Shown: positions 21,501 to 35,695 of the stretch, piece by piece
Layout: each line of letters opens with the position of its first letter
How positions within the stretch are numbered: position 1 is the first letter of the stretch
Assembly: GCF_035046485.1 (NCBI RefSeq)
Contig: NC_085137.1
Span: 39,671,066 to 39,735,065, forward strand
Length of the DNA: 64,000 nt
Direction of reading: 5' to 3'
Origin: Aedes albopictus
Lineage: Eukaryota > Arthropoda > Insecta > Diptera > Culicidae
Made by a program: the position numbers and the translations under genes
Notes under the pieces: generated by a model
Database searches by the model: none
Told to the model about the DNA's origin: nothing
Seen by the model: only the letters and a program-made list of their open reading frames with translations

Positions 21501-24500
21501 AAAAGTCAAACATTTTTCCTACATGAAATCAGTGAACTGGCCTCAAGTCTTTGCCCTTAGAAGATGACTTGGGGTCTAAACTTAAGGTTTAGGAGGGAGA
21601 CGTTCACTTTCTATCGGGCAGTTTTTGCCAAATGACGATTTAGGGTGGGTTACCCATATACAAGGAAAAGTGGTTGTTAAAAGTCAAACAGTTGTACCAC
21701 ACAAATTCAGTGAACTGGCCTCAAGTCTTTGCCCTTAGAAGATGACTTGGGATCTAAACTTAAGGTTTAGGAGGGAGACGTTCACTTTCTATCGGGCAGT
21801 TTTTGCCAAATGACGATTTAGGGTGGGTTACCCATATACAAGGAAAAGTGGTTGTTAAAAGTCAAACAGTTGTACCACACAAATTCAGTGAACTGGCCTC
21901 AAGTCTTTGCCCTTAGTAGATGACTTGGGGTCTAAACTTAAGGTTTTGGAGGGAGACGTTCACTTTCTATGGGGCAGTTTTTGCCAAATGACGATTTAGG
22001 GTGGGTTATCCATATACAAGGAAAAGTGGTTGTTAAAAGTCAAACATTTTTCCTACATGAAATCAGTGAACTGGCCTCAAGTCTTTGCCCTTAGAAGCTG
22101 ACTTGGGGTCTAAACTTAAGGTTAAGGAGGGAGACGTTCACTTTCTATGGGGCAGTTTTTGCCAAATGACGATTTAGGGTGGGTTATCCATATACAAGGA
22201 AAAGTGGTTGTTAAAAGTCAAACATTTTTCCTACATGAAATCAGTGAACTGGCCTCAAGTCTTTGCCCTTAGAAGCTGACTTGGGGTCTAAACTTAAGGT
22301 TTTGGAGGGAGACGTTCACTTTCTATCGGGCAGTTTTTGCCAAATGACGATTTAGGGTGGGTTATCCATATACAAGGAAAAGTGGTTGTTAAAAGTCAAA
22401 CAGTTGTACCACACAAATTCAGTGAACTGGCCTCAAGTCTTTGCCCTTAGAAGATGACTTGGGATCTAAACTTAAGGTTTAGGAGGGAGACGTTCACTTT
22501 CTATCGGGCAGTTTTTGCCAAATGACGATTTAGGGTGGGTTACCCATATACAAGGAAAAGTGGTTGTTAAAAGTCAAGCAGTTGTACCACACAAATTCAG
22601 TGAACTGGCCTCAAGTCTTTGCCCTTAGAAGATGACTTGGGGTCTAAACTTAAGGTTTAGGAGGGAGACGTTCACTTTCTATCGGGCAGTTTTTGCCAAA
22701 TGACGATTTAGGGTGGGTTACCATATACAAGGAAAGTGGTTGTTAAATGTCAAACAGTTCTACCGCACAGAATCAGTGAACTGGCCTCAAGTCTTTGCCC
22801 TTAGAAGATGCCTTGGGGTCTAAACTTAAGGTTTAGGAGGGAGACATTCACTTTCTATCGGGCAGTTTTTGCCAAATGACGATTTAGGGTGGGTTACCCA
22901 TATACAAGGAAAAGTGGTTGTTAAAAGTCAAACAGTTGTACCACACAAATTCAGTGAACTGGCCTCAAGGCTTTGCCCTTAGTAGATGACTTGGGGTCTT
23001 AACTTAAGGTTTAGGAGGGAGACGTTCACTTTCTATCGGGCAGTTTTTGCCAAATGACGATTTAGGGTGGGTTACCCATATACAAGGAAAAGTGGTTGTT
23101 AAATGTCAAACAGTTCTACCACACAAATTCAGTGAACTGGCCTCAAGTCTTTGCCCTTAGAAGATGCCTTGGGGTCTAAACTTAAGGTTTTGGAGGGAGA
23201 CATTCACTTTCTATCGGGCAATTTTTGCCAAATGACGATTTAGGGTGAGTTTCCTGTATACTAGGAAAAGTGGTTGTTAAATGTCAAACAGTTCTACCAC
23301 ACAGAATCAGTGAACTGGCCTCAAGTCTTTGCCCTTAGTAGATGCCTTGGGGTCTAAACTTAAGGTTTAGGAGGGAGACGTTCACTTTCTATCGGGCAGT
23401 TTTTGCCAAATGACGATTTAGGGTGGGTTACCCGTATACAAGGAAAAAGGTTGTTAAAAGTCAAACATTTTTCCTACATGAAATCAGTGAACTGGCCTCA
23501 AGTCTTTGCCCTTAGTAGATGACTTGGGGTCTTAACTTAAGGTTTAGGAGGGAGACGTTCACTTTCTATCGGGCAGTTTTTGCCAAATGACGATTTAGGG
23601 TGGGTTACCCATATACAAGGAAAGTGGTTGTTAAAAGTCAAACATTTTTCCTACATGAAATCAGTAAACTGGCCTCAAGTCTTTGCCCTTAGAAGATGAC
23701 TTGGGGTCTAAACTTAAGGTTTAGGAGGGAGACGTTCACTTTCTATCGGGCAGTTTTTGCCAAATGACGATTTACGGTGAGTTTCCTGTATACTAGGAAA
23801 AGTGGTTGTTAAATGTCAAACAGTTCTACCACACAGAATCAGTGAACTGGCCTCAAGTCTTTGCCCTTAGTAGATGCCTTGGGGTCTAAACTTAAGGTTT
23901 TGGAGGGAGACGTTCACTTTCTATCGGGCAGTTTTTGCCAAATGACGATTTAGGGTGGGTTACCCATATACAAGGAAAGTGGTTGTTAAAAGTCAAACAT
24001 TTTTCCTACATGAAATCAGTGAACTGGCCTCAAGTCTTTGCCCTTAGAAGATGACTTGGGGTCTAAACTTAAGGTTTAGGAGGGAGACGTTCACTTTCTA
24101 TCGGGCAGTTTTTGCCAAATGACGATTTAGGGTGGGTTACCAATATACAAGGAAAAGTGGTTGTTAAAAGTCAAACAGTTGTACCACACAAATTCAGTGA
24201 ACTGGCCTCATGTCTTTGCCCTTAGTAGATGCCTTGGGGTCTTAACTTAAGGTTTAGGAGGGAGACGTTCACTTTCTATCGGGCAGTTTTTGCCAAATGA
24301 CGATTTAGGGTGGGTTACCCATATACAAGGAAAGTGGTTGTTAAAAGTCAAACATTTTTCCTACATGAAATCAGTGAACTGGCCTCAAGTCTTTGCCCTT
24401 AGAAGATGACTTGGGGTCTAAACTTAAGGTTTAGGAGGGAGACGTTCACTTTCTATCGGGCAGTTTTTGCCAAATGACGATTTAGGGTGGGTTACCAATA

Positions 24501-24538
24501 TACAAGGAAAAGTGGTTGTTAAAAGTCAAACAGTTGTA

Positions 24539-24805
24539 CCACCGACGAACCGACGTGACAGTGGTGTTTCAAAAGTGTCCCCCCTAAATTTAACGGTCGA
24601 CCAGCAAAGCGAGCGAACGCTTCTGTCAAATCAGCTCAGGCGCGAACCTTTTCCCATATGAATACACGGGGGTTTGGAGTCAAGCTATCAAAACAACGCG
24701 AACCGTTATAGAGGAGGCGGTAGTGTTCGGCTATTTTTCATCATGGCGTCGGGGACAACAAATTTGAATTTATTTGTTCTAGCTGTCACGTCGGTTCGTC
24801 GGTGG
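24539..24805. mobile_element. 267-bp MITE with ~23-bp terminal inverted repeats, copy 1
   Basis: Begins CCACCGACGAACCGACGTGA and ends with its exact inverse through TCACGTCGGTTCGTCGGTGG; pairing extends to about 23 bp. It interrupts the satellite between TTGTA and CCACAC, and TTGTA is repeated at 24534-24538 and 24806-24810, a 5-bp target duplication. The interior is GC-richer than the satellite, with an open frame around TTCATCATGGCGTCGGGG but no recognisable protein. The superfamily is not assignable from these ends. Confidence 0.85.
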
Positions 24806-27800
24806 TTGTACCACACAAATTCAGTGAACTGGCCTCAAGTCTTTGCCCTTAGTAGATGCCTTGGGGTCTAAACTTAAGGTTTAGGAAGGAGACGTTCACT
24901 TTCTATCGGGCAGTTTTTGCCAAATGACGATTTAGGGTGGGTTACCCATATACAAGGAAAAGTGGTTGTTAAAAGTCAAACAGTTCTATCACACAAATTC
25001 ATTGAACTGGCCTCAAGTCTTTGCCCTTAGAAGATGACTTGGGGTCTAAACTTAAGGTTTAGGAGGGACACGTTCACTTTCTATCGGGCAGTTTTTGCCA
25101 AATGACGATTTAGGGTGGGTTACCCATATACAAGGAAAAGTGGTTGTTAAAAGTCAACAGTTCTACCACACAAATTCAGTGAACTGGCCTCAAGTCTTTG
25201 CCCTTAGAAGATGACTTGGGGTCTAAACTTAAGGTTTAGGAGGGAGACGTTCACTTTCTATCGGGCAGTTTTTGCCAAATGACGATTTAGGGTGGGTTAC
25301 CCATATACAAGGAAAAGTGGTTGTTAAAAGTCAAACAGTTGTACCACACAAATTCAGTGAACTGGCCTCAAGTCTTTGCCCTTAGTAGATGACTTGGGGT
25401 CTTAACTTAAGGTTTAGGAAGGAGACGTTCACTTTCTATCGGGCAGTTTTTGCCAAATGACGATTTAGGGTGGGTTACCCATATACAAGGAAAAGTGGTT
25501 GTTAAAAGTCAACAGTTCTACCACACAAATTCAGTGAACTGGCCTCAAGTCTTTGCCCTTAGAAGATGACTTGGGGTCTAAACTTAAGGTTTAGGAGGGA
25601 GACGTTCACTTTCTATCGGGCAGTTTTTGCCAAATGACGATTTAGGGTGGGTTACCCATATACAAGGAAAAGTGGTTGTTAAAAGTCAAACATTTTTCCT
25701 ACATGAAATCAGTGAACTGGCCTCAATTCTTTGCCCTTAGAAGATGACTTGGGGTCTAAACTTAAGGATTAGGAGGAAGACGTTCACTTTCTATCGGGCA
25801 GTTTTTGCCAAATGACGATTTAGGGTGGGTTACCCGTATACAAGGAAAAAGGTTGTTAAAAGTCAAACATTTTTCCTACATGAAATCAGTGATCTGGCCT
25901 TAGAAGATGACTTGGGGTCTAAACTTAAGGTTTTGGAGGGAGACATTCACTTTCTATCGGGCAGTTTTTGCCAAATGACGATTTAGGGTGAGTTTCCTGT
26001 ATACTAGGAAAAGTGGTTGTTAAATGTCAAACAGTTCTACCGCACAGAATCAGTGAACTGGCCTCAAGTCTTTGCCCTTAGAAGATGCCTTGGGGTCTAA
26101 ACTTAAGGTTTTGGAGGGAGACGTTCACTTTCTATCGGGCAGTTTTTGCCAAATGACGATTTAGGGTGGGTTACCCATATACAAGAAAAGTGGTTGTTAA
26201 AAGTCAAACAGTTGTACCACACAAATTCAGTGAACTGGCCTCAAGTCTTTGCCCTTAGTAGATGCCTTGGGGTCTAAACTTAAGGTTTAGGAGGAAGACG
26301 TTCACTTTCTATCGGGCAGTTTTTGCCAAATGACGATTTAGGGTGGGTTACCCATATACAAGGAAAGTGGTTGTTAAAAGTCAAACATTTTTCGTACATG
26401 AAATCAGTGAACTGGCCTCAAGTCTTTGCCCTTAGAAGATGACTTGGGGTCTAAACTTAAGGATTAGGAGGGAGACGTTCACTTTCTATCGGGCAGTTTT
26501 TGCCAAATGACGATTTAGGGTGGGTTACCCATATACAAGGAAAGTGGTTGTTAAAAGTCAAACATTTTTCCTACATGAAATCAGCGAACTGGCCTCAAGT
26601 CTTTGCTCTTAGTAGATGACTTGGGGTCTAAACTTAAGGTTTAGGAGGGAGACGTTCACTTTCTATCGGGCAGTTTTTGCCAAATGACGATTTAGGGTGG
26701 GTTACCCATATACAAGGAAAAGTGGTTGTTAAAAGTCAAACAGTTGTACCACACAAATTCAGTGAACTGGCCTCAAGTCTTTGCCCTTAGTAGATGACTT
26801 GGGGTCTTAACTTAAGGTTTAGGAGGGAGACGTTCACTTTCTATCGGGCAGTTTTTGTCAAATGACGATTTAGGGTGGGTTACCCATATACAAGGAAAAG
26901 TGGTTGTTAAAAGTCAAACAGTTCTACCACACAAATTCAGTGAACTGGCCTCAAGTCTTTGCCCTTAGTAGATGACTTGGGGTCTTAACTTAAGGTTTAG
27001 GAGGGAGACATTCACTTTCTATCGGGCAGTTTTTGCCAAATGACGATTTAGGGTGAGTTTCCTGTATACTAGGAAAAGTGGTTGTTAAATGTCAAACAGT
27101 TCTACCACACAGAATCAGTGAACTGGCCTCAAGTCTTTGCCCTTAGTAGATGCATTGGGGTCTAAACTTAAGGTTTAGGAGGGAGACGTTCACTTTCTAT
27201 CGGGCAGTTTTTGCCAAATGACGATTTAGGGTGGGTTACCCATATACAAGGAAAAGTGGTTGTTAAAAGTCAAACATTTTTCCTACATGAAATCAGCGAA
27301 CTGGCCTCAAGTCTTTGCTCTTAGTAGATGCCTTGGGGTCTAAACTTAAGGTTTAGGAGGAAGACGTTCACTTTCTATCGGGCAGTTTTTGCCAAATGAC
27401 GATTTAGGGTGGGTTACCCATATACAAGGAAAAGTGGTTGTTAAAAGTCAAACAGTTCTACCACACAAATTCAGTGAACTGGCCTCAAGTCTTTGCCCTT
27501 AGTAGATGCCTTGGGGTCTAAACTTAAGGTTTAGGAGGAAGACGTTCACTTTCTATCGGGCAGTTTTTGCCAAATGACGATTTAGGGTGGGTTACCCATA
27601 TACAAGGAAAGTGGTTGTTAAAAGTCAAACATTTTTCCTACATGAAATCAGCGAACTGGCCTCAAGTCTTTGCTCTTAGTAGATGACTTGGGGTCTAAAC
27701 TTAAGGTTTAGGAGGGAGACGTTCACTTTCTATCGGGCAGTTTTTGCCAAATGACGATTTAGGGTGAGTTTCCTGTATACTAGGAAAAGTGGTTGTTAAA

Positions 27801-30800
27801 TGTCAAACAGTTCTACCACACAGAATCAGTGAACTGGCCTCAAATCTTTGCCCTTAGTAGATGCATTGGGGTCTAAACTTAAGGTTTAGGAGGGAGACGT
27901 TCACTTTCTATCGGGCAGTTTTTGCCAAATGACGATTCAGGGTGGCGTTATCCATATACAAGGAAAAGTGGTTGTTAAAAGTCAAACAGTTCTACCACAC
28001 AAATTCAGTGAACTGGCCTCAAGTCTTTGCCCTTAGTAGATGCCTTGGGGTCTAAACTTAAGGTTTTGGAGGGAGACGTTCACTTTCTATCGGGCAGTTT
28101 TTGCCAAATGACGATTTAGGGTGGGTTACCCATATACAAGGAAAGTGGTTGTTAAAAGTCAAACATTTTTCCTACATGAAATCAGCGAACTGGCCTCAAG
28201 TCTTTGCCCTTAGTAGATGCCTTGAGGACTAAACTTAAGGTTTAGGAGGGAGACGTTCACTTTCTATCGGGCAGTTTTTGCCAAATGACGATTTAGGGTG
28301 GGTTACCCATATACAAGGAAAAGTGGTTGTTAAAAGTCAAACAGTTCTATCACACAAATTCATTGAACTGGCCTCAAGTCTTTGCCCTTAGAAGATGACT
28401 TGGGGTCTAAACTTAAGGTTTAGGAGGGAGACGTTCACTTTCTATCGGGCAGTTTTTGCCAAATGACGATTTAGGGTGAGCTTCCTGTATACTAGGAAAA
28501 GTGGTTGTTAAATGTCAAACAGTTCTACCACACAGAATCAGTGAACTGGCCTCAAGTCTTTGCCCTTAGTAGATGCCTTGGGGTCTAAACTTAAGGTTTA
28601 GGAGGGAGACGTTCACTTTCTATCGGGCAGTTTTTGCCAAATGACGATTTAGGGTGGGTTACCCATATACAAGGAAAAAGGTTGTTAAAAGTCAAACATT
28701 TTTCCTACATGAAATCAGTAAACTGGCCTCAAGTCTTTGCCCTTAGAAGATGATTTGGGGTCTAAACTTAAGGTTTAGGAGGGAGACGTTCACTTTCTAT
28801 CGGGCAGTTTTTGCCAAATGACGATTTAGGGTGGGTTACCCATATACAAGGAAAAGTGGTTGTTAAAAGTCAAACAGTTCTACCACACAAATTCAGTGAA
28901 CTGGCCTCAAGTCTTTGCCCTTAGAAGATGCCTTGGGGTCTAAACTTAAGGTTTAGGAGGGAGACATTCACTTTCTATCGGGCAGTTTTTGCCAAATGAC
29001 GATTTAGGGTGAGTTTCCTGTATACAAGGAAAGTGGTTGTTAAATGTCAAACAGTTCTACCACACAGAATCAGTGAACTGGCCTCAAGTCTTTGCCCTTA
29101 GTAGATGCCTTGGGGTCTAAACTTAAGGTTTAGGAGGGAGACGTTCACTTTCTATCGGGCAGTTTTTGCCAAATGACGATTTAGGGTGAGTTTCCTGTAT
29201 ACTAGGAAAAGTGGTTGTTAAAAGTCAAACATTTTTCCTACATGAAATCAGTGAACTGGCCTCAAGTCTTTGCCCTTAGTAGATGCCTTGGGGTTTAAAC
29301 TTAAGGTTTAGGAGAAAGACGTTCACTTTCTATCGGGCAGTTTTTGCCAAATGACGATTTAGGGTGGGTTACCCATATACAAGGAAAGTGGTTGTTAAAT
29401 GTCAAACAGTTCTACCGCACAGAATCAGTGAACTGGCCTCAAGTCTTTGCCCTTAGTAGATGCCTTGGGGTCTAAACTTAAGGTTTAGGAGGGAGACGTT
29501 CACTTTCTATCGTGCAGTTTTTGCCAAATGACGATTTAGGGTGAGTTTCCTGTATACTAGGAAAAGTGGTTGTTAAAAGTCAAACATTTTTCCTACATGA
29601 AATCAGTGAACTGGCCTCAAGTCTTTGCCCTTAGTAGATGCCTTGAGGTCTAAACTTAAGGTTTAGGAGGGAGACGTTCACTTTCTATCGGGCAGTTTTT
29701 GCCAAATGACGATTTAGGGTGGGTTACCCATATACAAGGAAAAGTGGTTGTTAAAAGTCAAACAGTTCTATCACACAAATTCATTGAACTGGCCTCAAGT
29801 CTTTGCCCTCAGAAGATGACTTGGGGTCTAAACTTAAGGTTTAGGAGAGAGACGTTCACTTTCTATCGGGCAGTTTTTGCCAAATGACGATTTAGGGTGA
29901 GTTTCCTGTATACTAGGAAAAGTGGTTGTTAAATGTTAAACAGTTCTACCACACAGAATCAGTGAACTGGCCTCATGTCTTTGCCCTTAGTAGATGCCTT
30001 GGGGCCTAAACTTAAGGTTTAAGAGGGAGACGTTCACTTTCTATCGGGCAGTTTTTGCCAAATGACGATTTAGGGTGGGTTACCCATATACAAGGAAAGT
30101 GGTTGTTAAAAGTCAAACATTTTTCCTACATGAAATCAGTGAACTGGCCTCAAGTCTTTGCCCTTAGAAGATGACTTGGGGTCTAAACTTAAGGTTTAGG
30201 AGGGAGACGTTCACTTTCTATCGGGCAGTTTTTGCCAAATGACGATTTAGGGTGGGTTACCCATATACAAGGAAAGTGGTTGTTAAAAGTCAAACATTTT
30301 TCCTACATGAAATCAGTGAACTGGCCTCAAGTCTTTGCCCTTAGTAGATGCCTTGGGGTTTAAACTTAAGGTTTAGGAGAAAGACGTTCACTTTCTATCG
30401 GGCAGTTTTTGCCAAATGACGATTTAGGGTGGGTTACCCATATACAAGGAAAGTGGTTGTTAAATGTCAAACAGTTCTACCGCACAGAATCAGTGAACTG
30501 GCCTCAAGTCTTTGCCCTTAGTAGATGCCTTGGGGTCTAAACTTAAGGTTTAGGAGGGAGACGTTCACTTTCTATCGTGCAGTTTTTGCCAAATGACGAT
30601 TTAGGGTGAGTTTCCTGTATACTAGGAAAAGTGGTTGTTAAAAGTCAAACATTTTTCCTACATGAAATCAGTGAACTGGCCTCAAGTCTTTGCCCTTAGT
30701 AGATGCCTTGAGGTCTAAACTTAAGGTTTAGGAGGGAGACGTTCACTTTCTATCGGGCAGTTTTTGCCAAATGACGATTTAGGGTGGGTTACCCATATAC

Positions 30801-31723
30801 AAGGAAAAGTGGTTGTTAAAAGTCAAACAGTTCTACCACACAAATTCAGTGAACTAGCCTCAAGTCTTTGCCCTTAGTAGATGCATTGGGGTCTAAACTT
30901 AAGGTTTAGGAGGGAGACGTTCACTTTCTATCGGGCAGTTTTTGCCAAATGACGATTTAGGGTGGGTTACCCATATACAAGGAAAAGTGGTTGTTAAAAG
31001 TCAAACAGTTCTATCACACAAATTCATTGAACTGGCCTCAAGTCTTTGCCCTCAGAAGATGACTTGGGGTCTAAACTTAAGGTTTAGGAGAGAGACGTTC
31101 ACTTTCTATCGGGCAGTTTTTGCCAAATGACGATTTAGGGTGAGTTTCCTGTATACTAGGAAAAGTGGTTGTTAAATGTTAAACAGTTCTACCACACAGA
31201 ATCAGTGAACTGGCCTCATGTCTTTGCCCTTAGTAGATGCCTTGGGGCCTAAACTTAAGGTTTAAGAGGGAGACGTTCACTTTCTATCGGGCAGTTTTTG
31301 CCAAATGACGATTTAGGGTGGGTTACCCATATACAAGGAAAGTGGTTGTTAAAAGTCAAACATTTTTCCTACATGAAATCAGTGAACTGGCCTCAAGTCT
31401 TTGCCCTTAGAAGATGACTTGGGGTCTAAACTTAAGGTTTAGGAGGGAGACGTTCACTTTCTATCGGGCAGTTTTTGCCAAATGACGATTTAGGGTGGGT
31501 TACCCATATACAAGGAAAGTGGTTGTTAAAAGTCAAACATTTTTCCTACATGAAATCAGTGAACTGGCCTCAAGTCTTTGCCCTTAGAAGATGACTTGGG
31601 GTCTAAACTTAAGGTTTAGGAGGGAGACGTTCACTTTCTATCGGGCAGTTTTTGCCAAATGACGATTTAGGGTGAGTTACCCATATACAAGGAAAAGTGG
31701 TTGTTAAAAGTCAAACAGTGGTA

Positions 31724-31990
31724 CCACCGACGAACCGACGTGACAGTGGTGTTTCAAAAGTGTCCCCCCTAAATTTAACGGTCGACCAGCAAAGCGAGCG
31801 AACGCTTCTGTCAAATCAGCTCAGGCGCGAACCTTTTCCCATATGAATACACGGGGGTTTGGAGTCAAGCTATCAAAACAACGCGAACCGTTATAGAGGA
31901 GGCGGTAGTGTTCGGCTATTTTTCATCATGGCGTCGGGGACAACAAATTTGAATTTATTTGTTCTAGCTGTCACGTCGGTTCGTCGGTGG
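31724..31990. mobile_element. 267-bp MITE, copy 2 (by segmental duplication)
   Basis: Identical by eye to 24539-24805 and in the same satellite context. The left flank is TGGTA instead of TTGTA; the right flank is TTGTA. The shared insertion point shows that it arose by copying a satellite block, not by a second insertion. Confidence 0.85.
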
Positions 31991-34264
31991 TTGTACCACA
32001 CAAATTCAGTGAACTGGCCTCAAGTCTTTGCCCTTAGTAGATGCCTTGGGGTCTAAACTTAAGGTTTAGGAAGGAGACGTTCATTTTCTATCGGGCAGTT
32101 TTTGCCAAATGACGATTTAGGGTGGGTTACCCATATACAAGGAAAAGTGGTTGTTTAAAGTCAACAGTTCTACCACACAAATTCAGTGAACTGGCCTCAA
32201 GTCTTTGCCCTTAGAAGATGACTTGGGGTCTAAACTTAAGGTTTAGGAGGGAGACGTTCACTTTCTATCGGGCAGTTTTTGCCAAATGACGATTTAGGGT
32301 GGGTTACCCATATACAAGGAAAAGTGGTTGTTAAAAGTCAAACAGTTGTACCACACAAATTCAGTGAACTGGCCTCAAGGCTTTGCCCTTAGTAGATGAC
32401 TTGGGGTCTTAACTTAAGGTTTAGGAGGGAGACGTTCACTTTCTATCGGGCAGTTTTTGCCAAATGACGATTTAGGGTGGGTTACCCATATACAAGGAAA
32501 AGTGGTTGTTAAAAGTCAAACAGTTCTATCACACAAATTCATTGAACTGGCCTCAAGTCTTTGCCCTTAGAAGATGACTTGGGGTCTAAACTTAAGGTTT
32601 AGGAGGGACACGTTCACTTTCTATCGGGCAGTTTTTGCCAAATGACGATTTAGGGTGGGTTACCCATATACAAGGAAAAGTGGTTGTTAAAAGTCAACAG
32701 TTCTACCACACAAATTCAGTGAACTGGCCTCAAGTCTTTGCCCTTAGAAGATGACTTGGGGTCTAAACTTAAGGTTTAGGAGGGAGACGTTCACTTTCTA
32801 TCGGGCAGTTTTTGCCAAATGACGATTTAGGGTGGGTTACCCATATACAAGGAAAAGTGGTTGTTAAAAGTCAAACAGTTGTACCACACAAATTCAGTGA
32901 ACTGGCCTCAAGTCTTTGCCCTTAGTAGATGACTTGGGGTCTTAACTTAAGGTTTAGGAAGGAGACGTTCACTTTCTATCGGGCAGTTTTTGCCAAATGA
33001 CGATTTAGGGTGGGTTACCCATATACAAGGAAAAGTGGTTGTTAAAAGTCAACAGTTCTACCACACAAATTCAGTGAACTGGCCTCAAGTCTTTGCCCTT
33101 AGAAGATGACTTGGGGTCTAAACTTAAGGTTTAGGAGGGAGACGTTCACTTTCTATCGGGCAGTTTTTGCCAAATGACGATTTAGGGTGGGTTACCCATA
33201 TACAAGGAAAAGTGGTTGTTAAAAGTCAAACATTTTTCCTACATGAAATCAGTGAACTGGCCTCAAGTCTTTGCCCTTAGAAGATGACTTGGGGTCTAAA
33301 CTTAAGGATTAGGAGGGAGACGTTCACTTTCTATCGGGCAGTTTTTGCCAAATGACGATTTAGGGTGGGTTACCCGTATACAAGGAAAAAGGTTGTTAAA
33401 AGTCAAACATTTTTCCTACATGAAATCAGTGATCTGGCCTCAAGTCTTTGCCCTTAGAAGATGACTTGGGGTCTAAACTTAAGGTTTTGGAGGGAGACAT
33501 TCACTTTCTATCGGGCAGTTTTTGCCAAATGACGATTTAGGGTGAGTTTCCTGTATACTAGGAAAAGTGGTTGTTAAATGTCAAACAGTTCTACCGCACA
33601 GAATCAGTGAACTGGCCTCAAGTCTTTGCCCTTAGAAGATGCCTTGGGGTCTAAACTTAAGGTTTTGGAGGGAGACGTTCACTTTCTATCGGGCAGTTTT
33701 TGCCAAATGACGATTTAGGGTGGGTTACCCATATACAAGGAAAAGTGGTTGTTAAAAGTCAAACAGTTGTACCACACAAATTCAGTGAACTGGCCTCAAG
33801 TCTTTGCCCTTAGTAGATGACTTGGGGTCTTAACTTAAGGTTTAGGAGGGAGACGTTCACTTTCTATCGGGCAGTTTTTGTCAAATGACGATTTAGGGTG
33901 GGTTACCCAAATACAAGGAAAAGTGGTTGTTAAAAGTCAAACAGTTGTACCACACAAATTCAGTGAACTGGCCTCAAGTCTTTGCCCTTAGTAGATGACT
34001 TGGGGTCTTAACTTAAGGTTTAGGAGGGAGACGTTCACTTTCTATCGGGCAGTTTTTGTCAAATGACGATTTAGGGTGGGTTACCCATATACAAGGAAAA
34101 GTGGTTGTTAAAAGTCAAACATTTTTCCTACATGAAATCAGCGAACTGGCCTCAAGTCTTTGCTCTTAGTAGATGCCTTGGGGTCTAAACTTAAGGTTTA
34201 GGAGGGAGACGTTCACTTTCTATCGGGCAGTTTTTGCCAAATGACGATTTAGGGTGGGTTACCC

Positions 34265-34272
34265 ATATACAA
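34265..34272. repeat. target-site duplication of the hAT-like element (left)
   Basis: ATATACAA, matched exactly by 37996-38003. In intact monomers this octamer occurs once within CCCATATACAAGG. Confidence 0.9.
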
Positions 34273-35323
34273 TAGGGTGCCAATGGAATGTATGGGAAAA
34301 ATTTGACCATCGAATTTCAAAAACGGGTAGTGCTCAAAAGTTTCGTCTCCTCAAAAAAAGTCCCCATGCAAAATTTCAGCTCAATCGGACTTCGCTAAGG
34401 GGTGGCCCAAAGCGGTCAAAGTTTGGCTGTTTTGAAACACGAAAAATATCCCAAGGTAGGGATACATGAAAATTTCGAAATCGAATTTTTTTTTTGATGC
34501 CAAATGCCTTAAAAGTGCATGAAACGTCGAGATCTGGTGTTATCTCAAAAATTTTTTTTTGGAAAAAAATTGACTTTTTGGACTTAGAAAATTTTTGAGT
34601 TGGAGGAGTGAAATGAATTTGAAATGGACGATTTGATTTTAGTTGCTGAAATATTCATAGCAATAGTACTGGAAAATGTCTTATATCATCGTTGGCAACT
34701 GCTAGCATATTATATATCATATATCGTTAGGGTGGTTCACTTATTTTGCATTAGGGTGGTCCTTTTAGTAGAAAAAATTAAAAAATAAGATAATAGTATT
34801 AAAAATCTCTTATATAACTGTAAGTCATTTTCAATATTGAATATATATAATATTTCATTAGGGTGGCTCATTTTTTTTAATTAGGGTGGTTCTTTGAGAT
34901 GTAAATTGGGTTCTTTAGGGGTATCCGGATTATTTCAGATTCGGATTCTCCGCCCAAAAATTAGTCGAAATCCAAAATTTCATAATTTTTGGAATCCGGG
35001 AACTATTTTTAAAATGCATTTAAAGTTTGTATGGGAATTTTTTTTTGTTCGGGTCGAACTGTCATTTTATCAATTGAACTGTCATTCTATCCACGAAAAT
35101 TAAAAATATTTTGTTAATTTAACCATCAAAATAAAGGTATTCGAATCCAATTAAACCACGTTATACTCAGAAAAATGAGCTCTTTCGATTAGGCTACAGA
35201 AAATAGCAATATTTTATTCACTAAACAACCCAATTAAGAACAAAAAAATATTTCCAGAAAATTTACCTGTCATATTTTTGTATAGTTTAAAACTATGATC
35301 CTTTATTGGCATGTAACACTTTG

Positions 35324-35695
35324 TTAAGATATTTCTAGACCAACATGTGGAAAGGGCGTAACAACCATTGCGAATTTCTGCTTCTTATGTCCCTGGATTC
35401 TTTTACCAGTAACAGATAAAGCTGACTCTCCTCTATCTGTTAATGGGAAAAGTTTGCATAAAATATTGAGATACGCCCAGGATGGACGAGAAAAGTAAGC
35501 GTTTGAAATGGTTGTTAGGCAACACAAATGTTGGTCCAGATCTTTATTATGGTTTAAAATAAGGAATAATAAACTGATTTTAAATGTATCCAAATTATGA
35601 CAGCTTGATAGGCGATGATGATGTGCAACAAAAGTTTTTTGTTTTTCTTTTCTAAAAAGATTCTTGGCCTTGGGCTGCTTCATTTCCGAAAACAC
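35324..35695 (-). CDS. unidentified ORF in the hAT-like element
   Basis: 123 codons opening MFSEMKQPKAKNLFRKEKQK, with a basic N-terminus and a Leu/Cys-rich middle. I recognise no transposase motif. In the duplicated copy the same frame (38122-38436) is cut by the duplication junction. It may be the worn remnant of a transposase or simply chance. Confidence 0.2.
   Translation of the reverse strand: MFSEMKQPKAKNLFRKEKQKTFVAHHHRLSSCHNLDTFKISLLFLILNHNKDLDQHLCCLTTISNAYFSRPSWAYLNILCKLFPLTDRGESALSVTGKRIQGHKKQKFAMVVTPFPHVGLEIS

Larger units (their letters stand above)
18522..34272 (+). repeat. ~178-bp satellite, block B2
   Basis: About 87 monomers in one orientation, with two 267-bp MITE copies inside. 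Monomer alleles recur in long ordered blocks, showing duplications of many monomers: the segments holding 24539-24805 and 31724-31990 correspond at an offset of 7185 bp, and 29699-29887 is repeated at 30942-31130 (1243 bp, seven monomers). One monomer near 25890 lacks about 14 bp that its counterpart near 33435 keeps. No coding potential. Confidence 0.97.

Noticed and set aside
24467..32056. Short ORFs repeated identically at two sites in the satellite
   Set aside because: They lie in satellite monomers or the MITE and recur only because blocks were duplicated; no recognisable protein.
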